This document shows positions 53,730 to 62,309 of a stretch of 64,000 bases of DNA, piece by piece. Below the pieces are notes generated by a model that had not been told where the DNA came from, made no database searches, and saw only the letters and a list, made by a program, of their open reading frames with translations. Where the stretch lies: NCBI GenBank assembly GCA_946965045.2, contig OX337231.1, positions 1,798,001-1,862,000 on the forward strand, written 5' to 3'. Numbering within the stretch: the stretch's first letter is position 1; every line of letters begins with the position of its first letter. The position numbers were made by a program, and so were the translations under genes. Source of the DNA: Epithemia pelagica. Its lineage: Eukaryota > Bacillariophyta > Bacillariophyceae > Surirellales > Surirellaceae.

Positions 53730-54730
53730 ATGGGCACTCGCATTATGACAAACGTCATGAGATCATGCCTTGCCATGATTATTTGCCCTTTACTGGTTTT
53801 CTTCTTCTTGCCGGTGACAACGCCATGGAATTTTCCATGGTTCACCGTAGCCAAGACAAGTGGACGTATCCATTCGCAACACCAAACAGTTCTTCTTGCC
53901 CATGCTGACAATGATAATGATCGAGTAAAGCCAGCCTTGACTCAAATTCCATTTCATCATGTCGCACTGAAAACGAGAAACATTACAACGGCTATTCAAC
54001 TCTACTCTTTATTTGGGTTTGAAGTATACCATAAATTTCGAGCAGGTAGGACAACACACATCACCGAGAATCAGCCATGACATGCCATACACATAACAAC
54101 ATTTCCATCATTGAATTATGCTATGGTATGGATTGACATTTCACTATTGTATGATGCTGCTAATGCGCCATGTACTCGATGTTTTTCTTGATCACAGGCC
54201 CAGCTCGCGCGGCATGGTTGAAAATGCCCGTCTCGTCATCACCCTCACCCACTGGTTCAAAAACCAGCGAAACTCTTCCCAATCAAGCGTTTTTGGAATT
54301 GATTGAGGTTCCTTTGTACATGCTCCAGGAAGAGCCTGGTATGCGCAAACGAGCCTTGGATTTAGGCCAACGACCAGATCTGTTGGGCTGGAATCACATG
54401 GCTCTCGATCTGACAAACCAGATTGCCACCATGGCACGTGAGCCCAATACTACAAGTTTCGACAACCCTTCCAATATATCAGCTTCTGGAACATTGGCTA
54501 TGTATTTGGAACAATTGAATGCTGCAAGCCTCCAGCGATTTGGAAAATCATTGCGTATCGCTCTACAGCCCAAACAACAATTGATTGGCAACGAAGTGTT
54601 TGAATTGGCATTTCTCTACGATGCCGATGGCTGTCTCATCGAACTGCTGCACAAACAAACAGAACTCACTCAATCCATTGACTCAGGATGGGAACCGCCA
54701 TTGGATCTTGAATTTAAAGGGAAAACATGA
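53730..54730 (+). CDS. VOC/glyoxalase-like domain protein with N-terminal hydrophobic anchor
   Basis: Two exons: 53730-54045 and 54198-54730, with a 152-bp intron, phase 1. The product is 282 aa. Residues 9-32 are strongly hydrophobic (MRSCLAMIICPLLVFFFLP), a signal anchor or secretion signal. A VOC module follows: IPFHHVALKTRNITTAIQLY then FGFEVYHKF, matching the first beta-alpha-beta of the vicinal oxygen chelate fold with a possible metal-binding His. The second half contains WNHMALDLTN and FELAFLYDADGCLIELLHK, the usual second motif with its Glu. One pseudo-symmetric VOC pair fits. The substrate is unknown; glyoxalase I activity is not implied. An insert separates the modules. Confidence 0.8.
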
Positions 54731-54978
54731 ATAGACATCACTGTTTCAAAGTTCCCCTTCTGAGACCAGCTAAACTTGAGACCCATGACGTGCGAGCTAC
54801 ATTCAATCTATTTTATGGGGTGAATTTCAATTCCACGATAGGTAAAGGACTGAATACATGTGCGATTGCTTCCACAATCATCGACTTGAGTCATAGTGGG
54901 AAACTTTATTATCAGTCATATCACAATCTTCACAGTTGTAGAAATTTTTCCCAAGAGGAGAAGAACCCGGTCATTCCC

Positions 54979-55716
54979 TCAGAACGGTGGAGGCTGCGGC
55001 GGCATTCCGCGTCCCATTCCAGGTGGTGGCATACCCCCCGGCGGCGGAGGAGGGGGAATCCCTACACCACCAGCTCCCACTCCATGTACCGGTGCTGCTC
55101 CCAACCCGACTGGCGGCGCCCGATTCGATGCATTTGGCGGTGGCGCCGCATGCATTCCTCTCCCTGCGCCTCGTGCAACTCCCGGTCCACCCGGAGTTAA
55201 TTTCCCTGTACCGGACGGTGGGGGTGGACCTTCAACGGCCAAACTCACAACATTTTCTCCACGAAGCAATACCAAACCCAAACTGCGCTTTTCGGTTCGT
55301 TCTTCAAGAACAGCGGATCCGCCCTTGCTTTTCAACGTACGAAATTCTTCTGCTTCCGACAAAACCAAATTCAGGTGTTTGTCAAAGGCCAGAAACGTCC
55401 CGACGATGCATCGTCCATCGTGCAATGTTACTCGCAAACGATGTTCCACATATCGCAGTAATTTACTTCCTTTTCCGCTTGGCTGTTACAACATTGTCAA
55501 GAGAAAAGAGAGCATAACAGTATATTAGGACACGTTTCAATGGCACGAGTCAATCTCAGCGTGTGGTGCAGAAATTCCATTCATCAGGGTCGTTCCTGAG
55601 GCCGTCGTCGCCTGGTGTCACCCATGGGCTTGGCGCTACGAGGATTTCGACAAGGCTGATGAGATTTCTTCCACGAACATAACATTAATACGACAGATAA
55701 GAAACACACTCACCAT
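54979..55716 (-). CDS. SNRPB: small nuclear ribonucleoprotein SmB
   Basis: The start codon ATG (55716-55714) is an exon of its own in coding terms. A 231-bp intron (55483-55713) follows and exon 2 (55482-54979) completes 168 aa. The protein begins MPSGKGSKLLRYVEHRLRV, the SmB start. Sm1 is VTLHDGRCIVGTFLAFDKHLNL and Sm2 is GLVLLRGENVVSLAVEG. The C-terminal tail is rich in Gly-Pro and Met (PPPPPPGGMPPPGMGRGM), as in SmB/B', and can recruit U1C- or CD2BP2-type partners. SmB forms the heptameric ring on U1, U2, U4 and U5 snRNA. No other start fits the frame. Confidence 0.95.
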
Positions 55717-56421
55717 TTGGATTGATCGACGATGATTGCGGGCAACAATGAACACAAGGTTTGCTGTTTTGAGCTCTTTTTTCAAATTTAAACCTTGAAA
55801 TTTCAGGCTGATGGCATTCACCTTTTCCGCGACCGATATCCTCTCAGGGGGATTGACCTTACAAGCTGAGTTCAGACAGAATGTTCCTGATGTAGCGCTC
55901 CAGTAGGAAATCTACGTAATACGCGCCAGCCATCTTTGTTAATATAGCCCTTATAATTATGCCTCTGTTGTGCAAAGTGCTTCCGAAACTCGACAATCTC
56001 GCGTTCCCCCAGAAAAACTTCGTTTTGTACGAGACTATCGTGCGTGGGGTGCATCCGATGATCATGTTGTTGTGGATGATGCCAACCGTTTGAGCTGTTG
56101 CCCCATTGGTGGTGGTCGAATAACACCCTAAGGTACCTGGATGCAGCTCGGCAACATCTCGAACGGATGGGGTGGCCCTCCACCATGGTCAACACAGTCG
56201 ACTGTTTTTTCGTAATTTTTGATGAAAATCTAGCGTTCGGAAGAAATCACACATAACACTAAAGTTAATAAAATATTTATTTCAGCCACTAGGAAGTCGC
56301 TAGTCGGACGCTAATAACGCAGAACGCTTTCCAGGATTACTCCTCTGGTACAAATTCTACAGGAGTCTACGACAGGAACACACTCCCTGAACTCAGCTTG
56401 TAGAATCCCTTCGGATTTGGG
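55717..56421. other. intergenic, possible relict coding fragments
   Basis: Holds the SmB leader. Minus-strand frames at 55859-56195 give AGAYYVDFLLERYIRNIL or NYKGYINKDGWRVLRRFP in overlapping registers, and a minus-strand frame at about 56350-56500 reads RINAEYSPRDIDPIP. None has an identifiable family or start. They may be decayed gene pieces. Confidence 0.3.
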
Positions 56422-56751
56422 ATGGGAATAGGATCGATGTCTCTGGGTGAGTATTCGGCATTGATACGAGAAGCTGGCATGGGACCACCAACAGCTAAGG
56501 CCTTCACAGATGACGCTGTTACACACGTCGAAGTAAAGCTTGTTCACATCTTCCGTCTCGACGAGAAATGGGAAAAGTTCTGCGCCAATGTGACAACGAG
56601 AACACTGGATCTCTCCTTGGCCATGATGCATCCTATAAAAGTGCTGATATATACAACGGCAGCATCGCTTATACTCTATGCCAGTGCGCAACTCATTCGT
56701 GCCATAAAGTCAAGAGATCAGTGCGACACCACCAAGGATTCCAAAACCTAG
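56422..56751 (+). CDS. small putative membrane protein
   Basis: 109-aa ORF from an ATG at 56422. It has one predicted transmembrane helix near residues 76-98 (IKVLIYTTAASLILYASAQL) between a polar N-terminus and a basic/acidic tail. No family is recognised. A minus-strand frame overlaps it, so the coding strand is uncertain. Confidence 0.25.
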   Translation: MGIGSMSLGEYSALIREAGMGPPTAKAFTDDAVTHVEVKLVHIFRLDEKWEKFCANVTTRTLDLSLAMMHPIKVLIYTTAASLILYASAQLIRAIKSRDQCDTTKDSKT

Positions 56752-56862
56752 ACTTACATGGCCATTCTTTAGATAGATTATGATCAAAGTTAGTTTTAAG
56801 ACCATGCATTTCAATTATGAAAAAGTTACTATCATAGATAAACATGAATTGTATGAAGCTTT

Positions 56863-58410
56863 CTACACGTTCTTTCTCATGAAGACATTATACCGTCCTT
56901 CATGACGTCCACGGCCATTTTCAATTTCAAGACTGTCTTCATCCACATCCCATCCATACGTGGAAATGGCTCGAGACCAAAACTCCTTATCGACACCACC
57001 CCAGTCATCCCAGAAGGTACACACGGATTGAGAAACCTGCTCCACCATGACGGGGACACCTGGTCTGGCAATGCGTATCATTTCCGAAACCCATGCCGCG
57101 AACCATTCCTCTTGCTTCTGTTGCATTTCCTCGACTCGGTCCTTTTGTTTGTCTGTGTCTTGATGGCAGAGTTTCTTGTACCTCCACCACAGCTCATCTT
57201 CATCTTCCACACCAGTATCAAGAGGATCTTGGAGAGGAGGGACTTGTCCAGTGAAAACCAAATCAAAGGTATTGTCCGGAACCCACGACAACTCTCGTGA
57301 ATCCCCTTGGCAAAATCCACCGTTTACTCCGTCGGCAGGTAACAATCCATCCTTTGCCAATTGGTTGGCCATGATTACAGATTCCGAAGAGTAATCGTTC
57401 CCATACACGACCAAGCCAGAGATACCCTCACTTTCGTCAAGAATTTCCTGCGTCATGACAAGATTGAGACCTAGGCCAGACGCACTCTCGTAGATTGTGT
57501 CGCCGTCCTCAAGATTGTTGGCATAGTGACGCCGCTTCCAACCCGACATTTCCGGTTTGAATTGGTTGTACGTCGTTTCGTCGTCACGGTCATAAGAACT
57601 TCTTCGGAAGTTTTCAAGAAAGTCAGTTTCATTCGTAACGTGGTCTTCCGAAAGAAGAAAGTATTTAGAATCCGGTGACTCGGACAAAGGAGGACACTCA
57701 AAATGCGGGTAAACGCGATGATTGTGAGGCTTGCCATTGGCTCCACCAGGCGTAGATTCATGGCCATGTGTGTTAGGGTTGTTGTTGCTGTGGTTTGGAT
57801 GGGTGGCGTGGCTATTCTCCGGCGATGAGGGATGATGATTGTCCTTGTGAGGAGTATCGGGCTGATGGCTTGGCGGCTTTGGTACGTGGTTGTTAGCGTC
57901 GTGTTTTGTGTTGTCGTGACTGTTGGTGCTTGGTGTTGGGTGTTCTTCATTAGAGTTAGAATTGGGATCTACTGGAGTTGGAGAAGACTTATGATTGGCA
58001 TCATCAGAAGGTCCAACATGTCCGTTATTAGTAGGGTATCCGTGGTGGTTCTTCTTGGAAAGCACTGGTTTACCCCTGTTGCCACTGGCATTCACAGCCT
58101 TCACAATCCAAAATGTAGTGAGGACAATAGTGGCCGAAACGATTGCGGAGTATAGCACATGGCGCATGCTTGGACGAGCTGGTGCCGAGTGTTCTTTTGC
58201 TACGCGTATGAGACCGTCTATTTTTGTGTTGAGCTCCGGCAAAGAGCCTGAAACAAGAGACATTAATTCTTCGTCATCACCTTCGCCATCATCTACGAGA
58301 TCCACAGTTTCGCCGCTCTCGATCTCCATTGCTTGAGGTCGCGCCTCTTTCCCATTGCTGGATCCGTCCGGCTCTTCACCCGTGGGCAAATCCTTATTTG
58401 GCGTAGTCAT
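56863..58410 (-). CDS. type II membrane protein with SAM-methyltransferase-like domain and His/Asn-rich linker
   Basis: 515 aa from the ATG at 58410; the frame extends upstream without an ATG. Residues 1-85 are cytosolic and acidic. A transmembrane helix follows (VLYSAIVSATIVLTTFWIVKAV). About 130 residues rich in His, Asn, Pro and Ser come next (SHATHPNHSNNNPNTHGHES). The C-terminal domain has IYESASGLGLNLVMTQEIL, resembling the glycine loop of class I methyltransferases, then LVVYGNDYSSESV, DNTFDLVFTGQVPP and WVSEMIRIARPGVPVMVEQ. Diatoms have many such lumenal proteins; the substrate is unknown. The topology (Golgi lumen) and catalytic competence are inferred. The linker may bind metals or be low-complexity filler. 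Confidence 0.75.
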   Translation of the reverse strand: MTTPNKDLPTGEEPDGSSNGKEARPQAMEIESGETVDLVDDGEGDDEELMSLVSGSLPELNTKIDGLIRVAKEHSAPARPSMRHVLYSAIVSATIVLTTFWIVKAVNASGNRGKPVLSKKNHHGYPTNNGHVGPSDDANHKSSPTPVDPNSNSNEEHPTPSTNSHDNTKHDANNHVPKPPSHQPDTPHKDNHHPSSPENSHATHPNHSNNNPNTHGHESTPGGANGKPHNHRVYPHFECPPLSESPDSKYFLLSEDHVTNETDFLENFRRSSYDRDDETTYNQFKPEMSGWKRRHYANNLEDGDTIYESASGLGLNLVMTQEILDESEGISGLVVYGNDYSSESVIMANQLAKDGLLPADGVNGGFCQGDSRELSWVPDNTFDLVFTGQVPPLQDPLDTGVEDEDELWWRYKKLCHQDTDKQKDRVEEMQQKQEEWFAAWVSEMIRIARPGVPVMVEQVSQSVCTFWDDWGGVDKEFWSRAISTYGWDVDEDSLEIENGRGRHEGRYNVFMRKNV

Positions 58411-58750
58411 CGTGGTTTGATGCAGCAACCACTATGTTGGGGTTTCAACCTTGAATCATTCGAGAACTGAGATTCGGTTTGGTCGTATATGCTGCCATTC
58501 TTCGATGGAAGCCATGGAGTGCGCACCTCTCAAACATGGCTGTTTTTGATCCGTTGGATACGAAATCCTCATTTTTGTGACGGTTGGATAAGGCGCATCG
58601 GGGTGGTAAAAAAAAATCGAGGCAAAAATCAAGATCCGAGTTTCGAGGTGGGGTCTTCTACGGGCCTCGAATTCTTAACCTAGAATCTTTCACCACTTAT
58701 ATACAACTGCCTTCAACATAACCAATAACCAAACGAATTTGACAAGAACA

Positions 58751-59035
58751 ATGCACTCTCGAACATCACATGAAAAGAGTATTGTACTATCCGCAGCTCT
58801 AATGGCTTCGGGTCTCTTGTTCAAAAGTCGCAGGCAAAGGATTATTGAAAACCAACGCCTCTTGTCGTCGATCATTCCAAGGACCCGTCGCAGTGTGCAC
58901 AGTATTATCTATGAACTTGGGCCTCTTGCTAAGCGGTACTATCGGATGCCGGTTCCAGCATTCTGGCACCTCCATGATAGGAAATGTTGTTCGGAAGGAG
59001 AAGTCTCATTTTTGGCTAAATCCGGTGAAAGGTGA
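58751..59035 (+). pseudogene. truncated transposase N-terminal fragment
   Basis: 94 aa from the ATG at 58751. SIIYELGPLAKRYYRMPV and FWHLHD resemble the N-terminal helix found before the DDE core in diatom Harbinger-type transposases (usually Y-x-x-L-G-x-x-Y-x-R-R-x-Y-R-M). No DDE core follows; the frame stops inside the neighbouring opposite-strand ORF. The remnant status is inferred from this and from the flanking inverted repeats. Confidence 0.55.
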
Positions 59036-59307
59036 TCTTGTGACGATGCCTGGATGGTGGTGGAACTACTGCTTGAATGGGAGGAATCAACATTTCTTCG
59101 GGTTTGAGGAGCAACAGAAATTGGTGTGGCAAAGGGATTCGTATGCTGTTGGAGACGCCTCTTGTCCTGGAGAAGGTTGACTTTCTCCGTGTAAAATTGG
59201 TGCTCCGACTCTGTCGAGACAAATTTTGTGGTTGCTGGGTTCTCCTCTTCATCTATTTCTTCAGCAATCACATTGTCTTCATGGGAGGACTTTCCATGAA
59301 GACTCAT
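58939..59307 (-). pseudogene. possible remnant of second element protein
   Basis: 122 aa from the ATG at 59307, near the right repeat and reading inward. It is rich in Ser, Gln and Glu (SSHSSSSSTTIQASSQDH), disordered in appearance and not assignable. It overlaps the truncated transposase fragment on the other strand. It may be the N-terminal part of an accessory gene whose remainder was deleted. Confidence 0.4.
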
Positions 59308-59409
59308 TGTGGTTGATTCTTGATTCTCGTGTTGATTTTAACAAAGACAACAACAAGAAGAGATAGGGATGATGTTTGGAGTTTTGAGGAAACCTCGGAC
59401 GAGAAGCAA

Positions 59410-59505
59410 CCTCGAATCTTGACCTCGATTTTTGGTCGGAGCGCACTTCGGCCCAAAAATTTTCAAAAGTGCGCGTCGGTCAAAAGTCGAGGTCAAGATT
59501 CGAGG
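59410..59505. repeat. 96-bp foldback hairpin
   Basis: Arms 59410-59448 and 59467-59505 (39 nt each) are inverted copies with a few mismatches, beginning CCTCGAATCTTGACCTCGA. The loop is about 18 nt. The arm start resembles the inner part of the 57-bp terminal repeat of the element around it. Confidence 0.85.
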
Positions 59506-59688
59506 GTACACATAACCTATTCATAACCTATTAGACCAACCTCGAAACTCGAATCTTGATTTTTGCCTCGATTTTTTTTTACCACCCCGATGCGCATCGT
59601 ACCCAACAGGTTAAGCAGGGACCGACGGACGAACGATGAGAGACTAATGACGTCGCTCCCAACAAGATGACAACGACACGTCAGAGTT

Positions 59689-59729
59689 GGTTGGGGTCAT
59701 CAATGACTCTTATGAGTCATACCCCAACC
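59689..59729. repeat. palindromic sequence upstream of the two-ORF unit
   Basis: GGTTGGGGT (59689) with TGACTC (59704) faces GAGTCA (59714) and ACCCCAACC (59721), forming two stacked stems. It lies about 210 bp upstream of the ORF1 ATG and could be a leader structure or element boundary; the role is inferred. Confidence 0.6.
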
Positions 59730-59939
59730 CATGAGAATATGGAGAAAGGATTCCTAAAGGAGTCATAAGTTTATGAGAAGAAAACTCTTCGGTTGTATCA
59801 CGGATCTGATCACCCATTGATCATCGTGGAGTTCTCTTTTTGTTTTCTTTTTCTCCCTGTTGACCGTGCCAACCACTCGTTCGTTCGCTGTTTGTTTCTT
59901 TTCTGGGTTCTCTTTTTCTTTGCGTTCTCATTACCCGCA

Positions 59940-62300
59940 ATGTTCGATTGGACGGGGACTTCGGAATCCTCGCCCTCTGTGGGGTCAACAGGTGAGTCTT
60001 TTGTGTCAGTTACCGGGGGGGGGGGTGCCCTACGTTTGGGTTCTCTCTTCGGTATCCTGCGGATGGAAGAGTCCGCGTTTGGAGATTTGTGTCGGGGCGT
60101 CATCGGGTCAGGGCAACGCATTTGTTTGCGTTCGGAGTGTAACATTGCCTCCCATTCGGTCAAAAAAGTCAGTTGGGCCCAATTGGTCGGGGATGATTCG
60201 CACTGTATCTTTATCCAAGGTTCCAGTGGTGCAGAAGGCGAAGCCGCAACCAGTGTGTTCGGTTCCCCCGTTCTTCCGGGCTCATGTGTTCGGGATACCG
60301 AATGGGCGGAATTAGAAACGAGCCCTCGGAGTTTAGAAAGCTGGCAAGCTACTTTTGCTTCACTTAAAGATGCCATGCAGAATTCTGGATCCGTTCAAGT
60401 CGACGAGAAGACGGTGGCCGATTTGCTGGAGACCACTAAACATGACGTAAAGTTTGTCTTTATGCCAGCAAGGAAGAAGCATCGGGGCAAGGATAACGAT
60501 ACGAGTACGCCTTCGCAGGCTTACGATCAAAAACCCACTGCCAAGAAACCGATTCCAAAGCCTATTCCTTTCTTCAAGGTGCCCGTTGAATTGGGCTCTC
60601 AGCCTGATAACGCAATTCGTACCCTTATTCAAGGAGCTTGGAGAGACCTGGTAACCAATGTCTCAACTCTCAAGGCTACTATCGAGATCGAGCGTTCCAA
60701 GTTGCCGACTGAGAATGTGGGGGCGGATGCGTATATGGATGAAATTGAGTTGAAGACTTCGGTTTTGCGAGAACTTTTGGGAGATCGACCAGCAGATTTT
60801 GGAACGGCTTCAGCTTTCGGATTACTGTCCCAAGTGATGGAGTCTTTGCGTGATTTGGAGGCATCGATGAATGTTTATAAGGTTCGAGTAGACTCGTTAT
60901 CGGTTGGGTCAATTTCTACTGCGCTGGAACAGCGAATTCAAGTCCTGGAGGATCAAGCACGGTCGTTCGAATCGCTTATGCAAAAGGCGATCAAGGAACA
61001 ACTTGATGACCATTTTACTCGTGGGGAGTTTCGCACTCAGTTCATCGAGCCAACGTTGAAGCTGCTTTCTCGATCGTCTCGAGTGTCAACGGACCCGGGT
61101 GGAAAATGGGAGGATGAACTCACAGGTTTGGCATCCAGAGTTTCGACGTTGGAATCAGCTCAAAGCAATAAACTGTCCTCTGCTTCCGTCAATTTCTTGA
61201 ACCATGGAAGCTCGAACAACTCGTCGGGTCTTTTCCAATGGAATGCTCAAGCTCCCTTGGCATCGACCCCATCAACAACAACAGGAAGTGTGGTGGGGGA
61301 TCTGCGTCAGGAAATGATTGCCTTGAAGGAAGAAGTGGCGCGCTTGAAAGCGGATGTAAAGGATTTGCAGGATCAGGCCGAATCGGACGCCATTGTAATC
61401 GGCTCTATTGTCTTCTCTTCGAAGAAGTTTTGCCAAAGTTGGCTTGTCTTGCATGGGGCCGAAGGAGATCCTCACGTGTTTGTCGATCCTGTATCAATGT
61501 TGTCAATCTCAACATCGGACGCTACCCAGGACGAAGAACGGGCCGCTAACCAGCGAGCAACAACAGCGAAGGTCAAAGACAAATCGCCGTATCATACGGC
61601 CTATATCGCGTCTTTTAGTCTGGAACTACCGCCATTGCTGGGCAAGGGAGGAGATTCATCGCTCACAACTAATTCGCGAGCTTTAGCGGGGGTTCCACGC
61701 TTTGTTGATTTTCACCCACCGTCCGGCAGGGAAGGAATTCAACAACGAATTTTGGATTATATTAAAGACGGGAAGAAGACCTTGCAGGAATCGATTGGCG
61801 ACCTTTTCTCGTTTGGGTCGGAACCGGCAAGCGTCGCTCGAGAACTCTTACTGCTTAGTAAGACGTTCTGGGACGAGCTTTGCCATTGGATGATTCGCTA
61901 TCACCGCGAAATCAAAGAAGAAAGCGACGCTACCGAGCACGAGGTCTGGATACTCATATCGCATTGTGTACGTGCGGTATTTAAGAGTCTGCGTGACGCT
62001 CGTGCTCCCGGTCGTGCATCGTCAACCCCCAGTGGTATGCTGTGGGGAACCCTTCGGGCCCATCAGGTCATGAAGGATTATCGAGGCCACGACTTCAGCG
62101 GCCACCCAAAAATTGCACTAATCTTGCATGAACATCTCATTCGCTTTTCAACGCCTCGCTCAAAATTCGATGAGCTCCAATTGCAATTTGACGAAAAGCT
62201 GGAGAAGGTTCAGCGATCAGTGAACCAAGCGGTGGCAGCTGTGAACAAGAAGGGCAGCAACAACAAATCTACAGGCGAATCCAAGAAGCAACAAGGATGA
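59940..62300 (+). CDS. ORF1 of a putative retroelement-like unit, coiled-coil protein
   Basis: 786 aa from the ATG at 59940; the frame is open upstream to 59793 but without an ATG. The N-terminal third is polar with an 11-G tract early on. A basic patch (PARKKHRGKDN) and a Lys/Pro run follow. Helices with heptad-like spacing occur at about 330-380 and 456-482 (EMIALKEEVARLKADVKDL). The C-terminal 200 residues are helical and end in a Lys/Gln-rich tail. No zinc knuckle is seen. Together with ORF2 in the same frame, it looks like the structural protein of a mobile element, but this is inferred; no family signature was recognised. Confidence 0.6.
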   Translation: MFDWTGTSESSPSVGSTGESFVSVTGGGGALRLGSLFGILRMEESAFGDLCRGVIGSGQRICLRSECNIASHSVKKVSWAQLVGDDSHCIFIQGSSGAEGEAATSVFGSPVLPGSCVRDTEWAELETSPRSLESWQATFASLKDAMQNSGSVQVDEKTVADLLETTKHDVKFVFMPARKKHRGKDNDTSTPSQAYDQKPTAKKPIPKPIPFFKVPVELGSQPDNAIRTLIQGAWRDLVTNVSTLKATIEIERSKLPTENVGADAYMDEIELKTSVLRELLGDRPADFGTASAFGLLSQVMESLRDLEASMNVYKVRVDSLSVGSISTALEQRIQVLEDQARSFESLMQKAIKEQLDDHFTRGEFRTQFIEPTLKLLSRSSRVSTDPGGKWEDELTGLASRVSTLESAQSNKLSSASVNFLNHGSSNNSSGLFQWNAQAPLASTPSTTTGSVVGDLRQEMIALKEEVARLKADVKDLQDQAESDAIVIGSIVFSSKKFCQSWLVLHGAEGDPHVFVDPVSMLSISTSDATQDEERAANQRATTAKVKDKSPYHTAYIASFSLELPPLLGKGGDSSLTTNSRALAGVPRFVDFHPPSGREGIQQRILDYIKDGKKTLQESIGDLFSFGSEPASVARELLLLSKTFWDELCHWMIRYHREIKEESDATEHEVWILISHCVRAVFKSLRDARAPGRASSTPSGMLWGTLRAHQVMKDYRGHDFSGHPKIALILHEHLIRFSTPRSKFDELQLQFDEKLEKVQRSVNQAVAAVNKKGSNNKSTGESKKQQG

Positions 62301-62309
62301 TCCGGACGG

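Larger units (their letters stand above)
58593..59595. mobile_element. about 1.0-kb deletion derivative with 57-bp terminal inverted repeats
   Basis: Inverted arms 58593-58649 and 59539-59595 match over 57 bp with a single difference, starting GCGCATCGGGGTGGT. The outermost GCGC could be a 4-bp target duplicate, which would set the element at 58597-59591. Between the arms lie a plus-strand fragment resembling a transposase N-terminus and a minus-strand ORF, converging and overlapping, as if the centre of a two-gene element had been deleted. A 96-bp hairpin lies near the right arm. Confidence 0.85.

Noticed and set aside
55859-56195. Minus-strand frames reading AGAYYVDFLLERYIRNIL and NYKGYINKDGWRVLRRFP
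   Set aside because: They use overlapping registers, have no clear start, and match no family; probably decayed sequence or chance.
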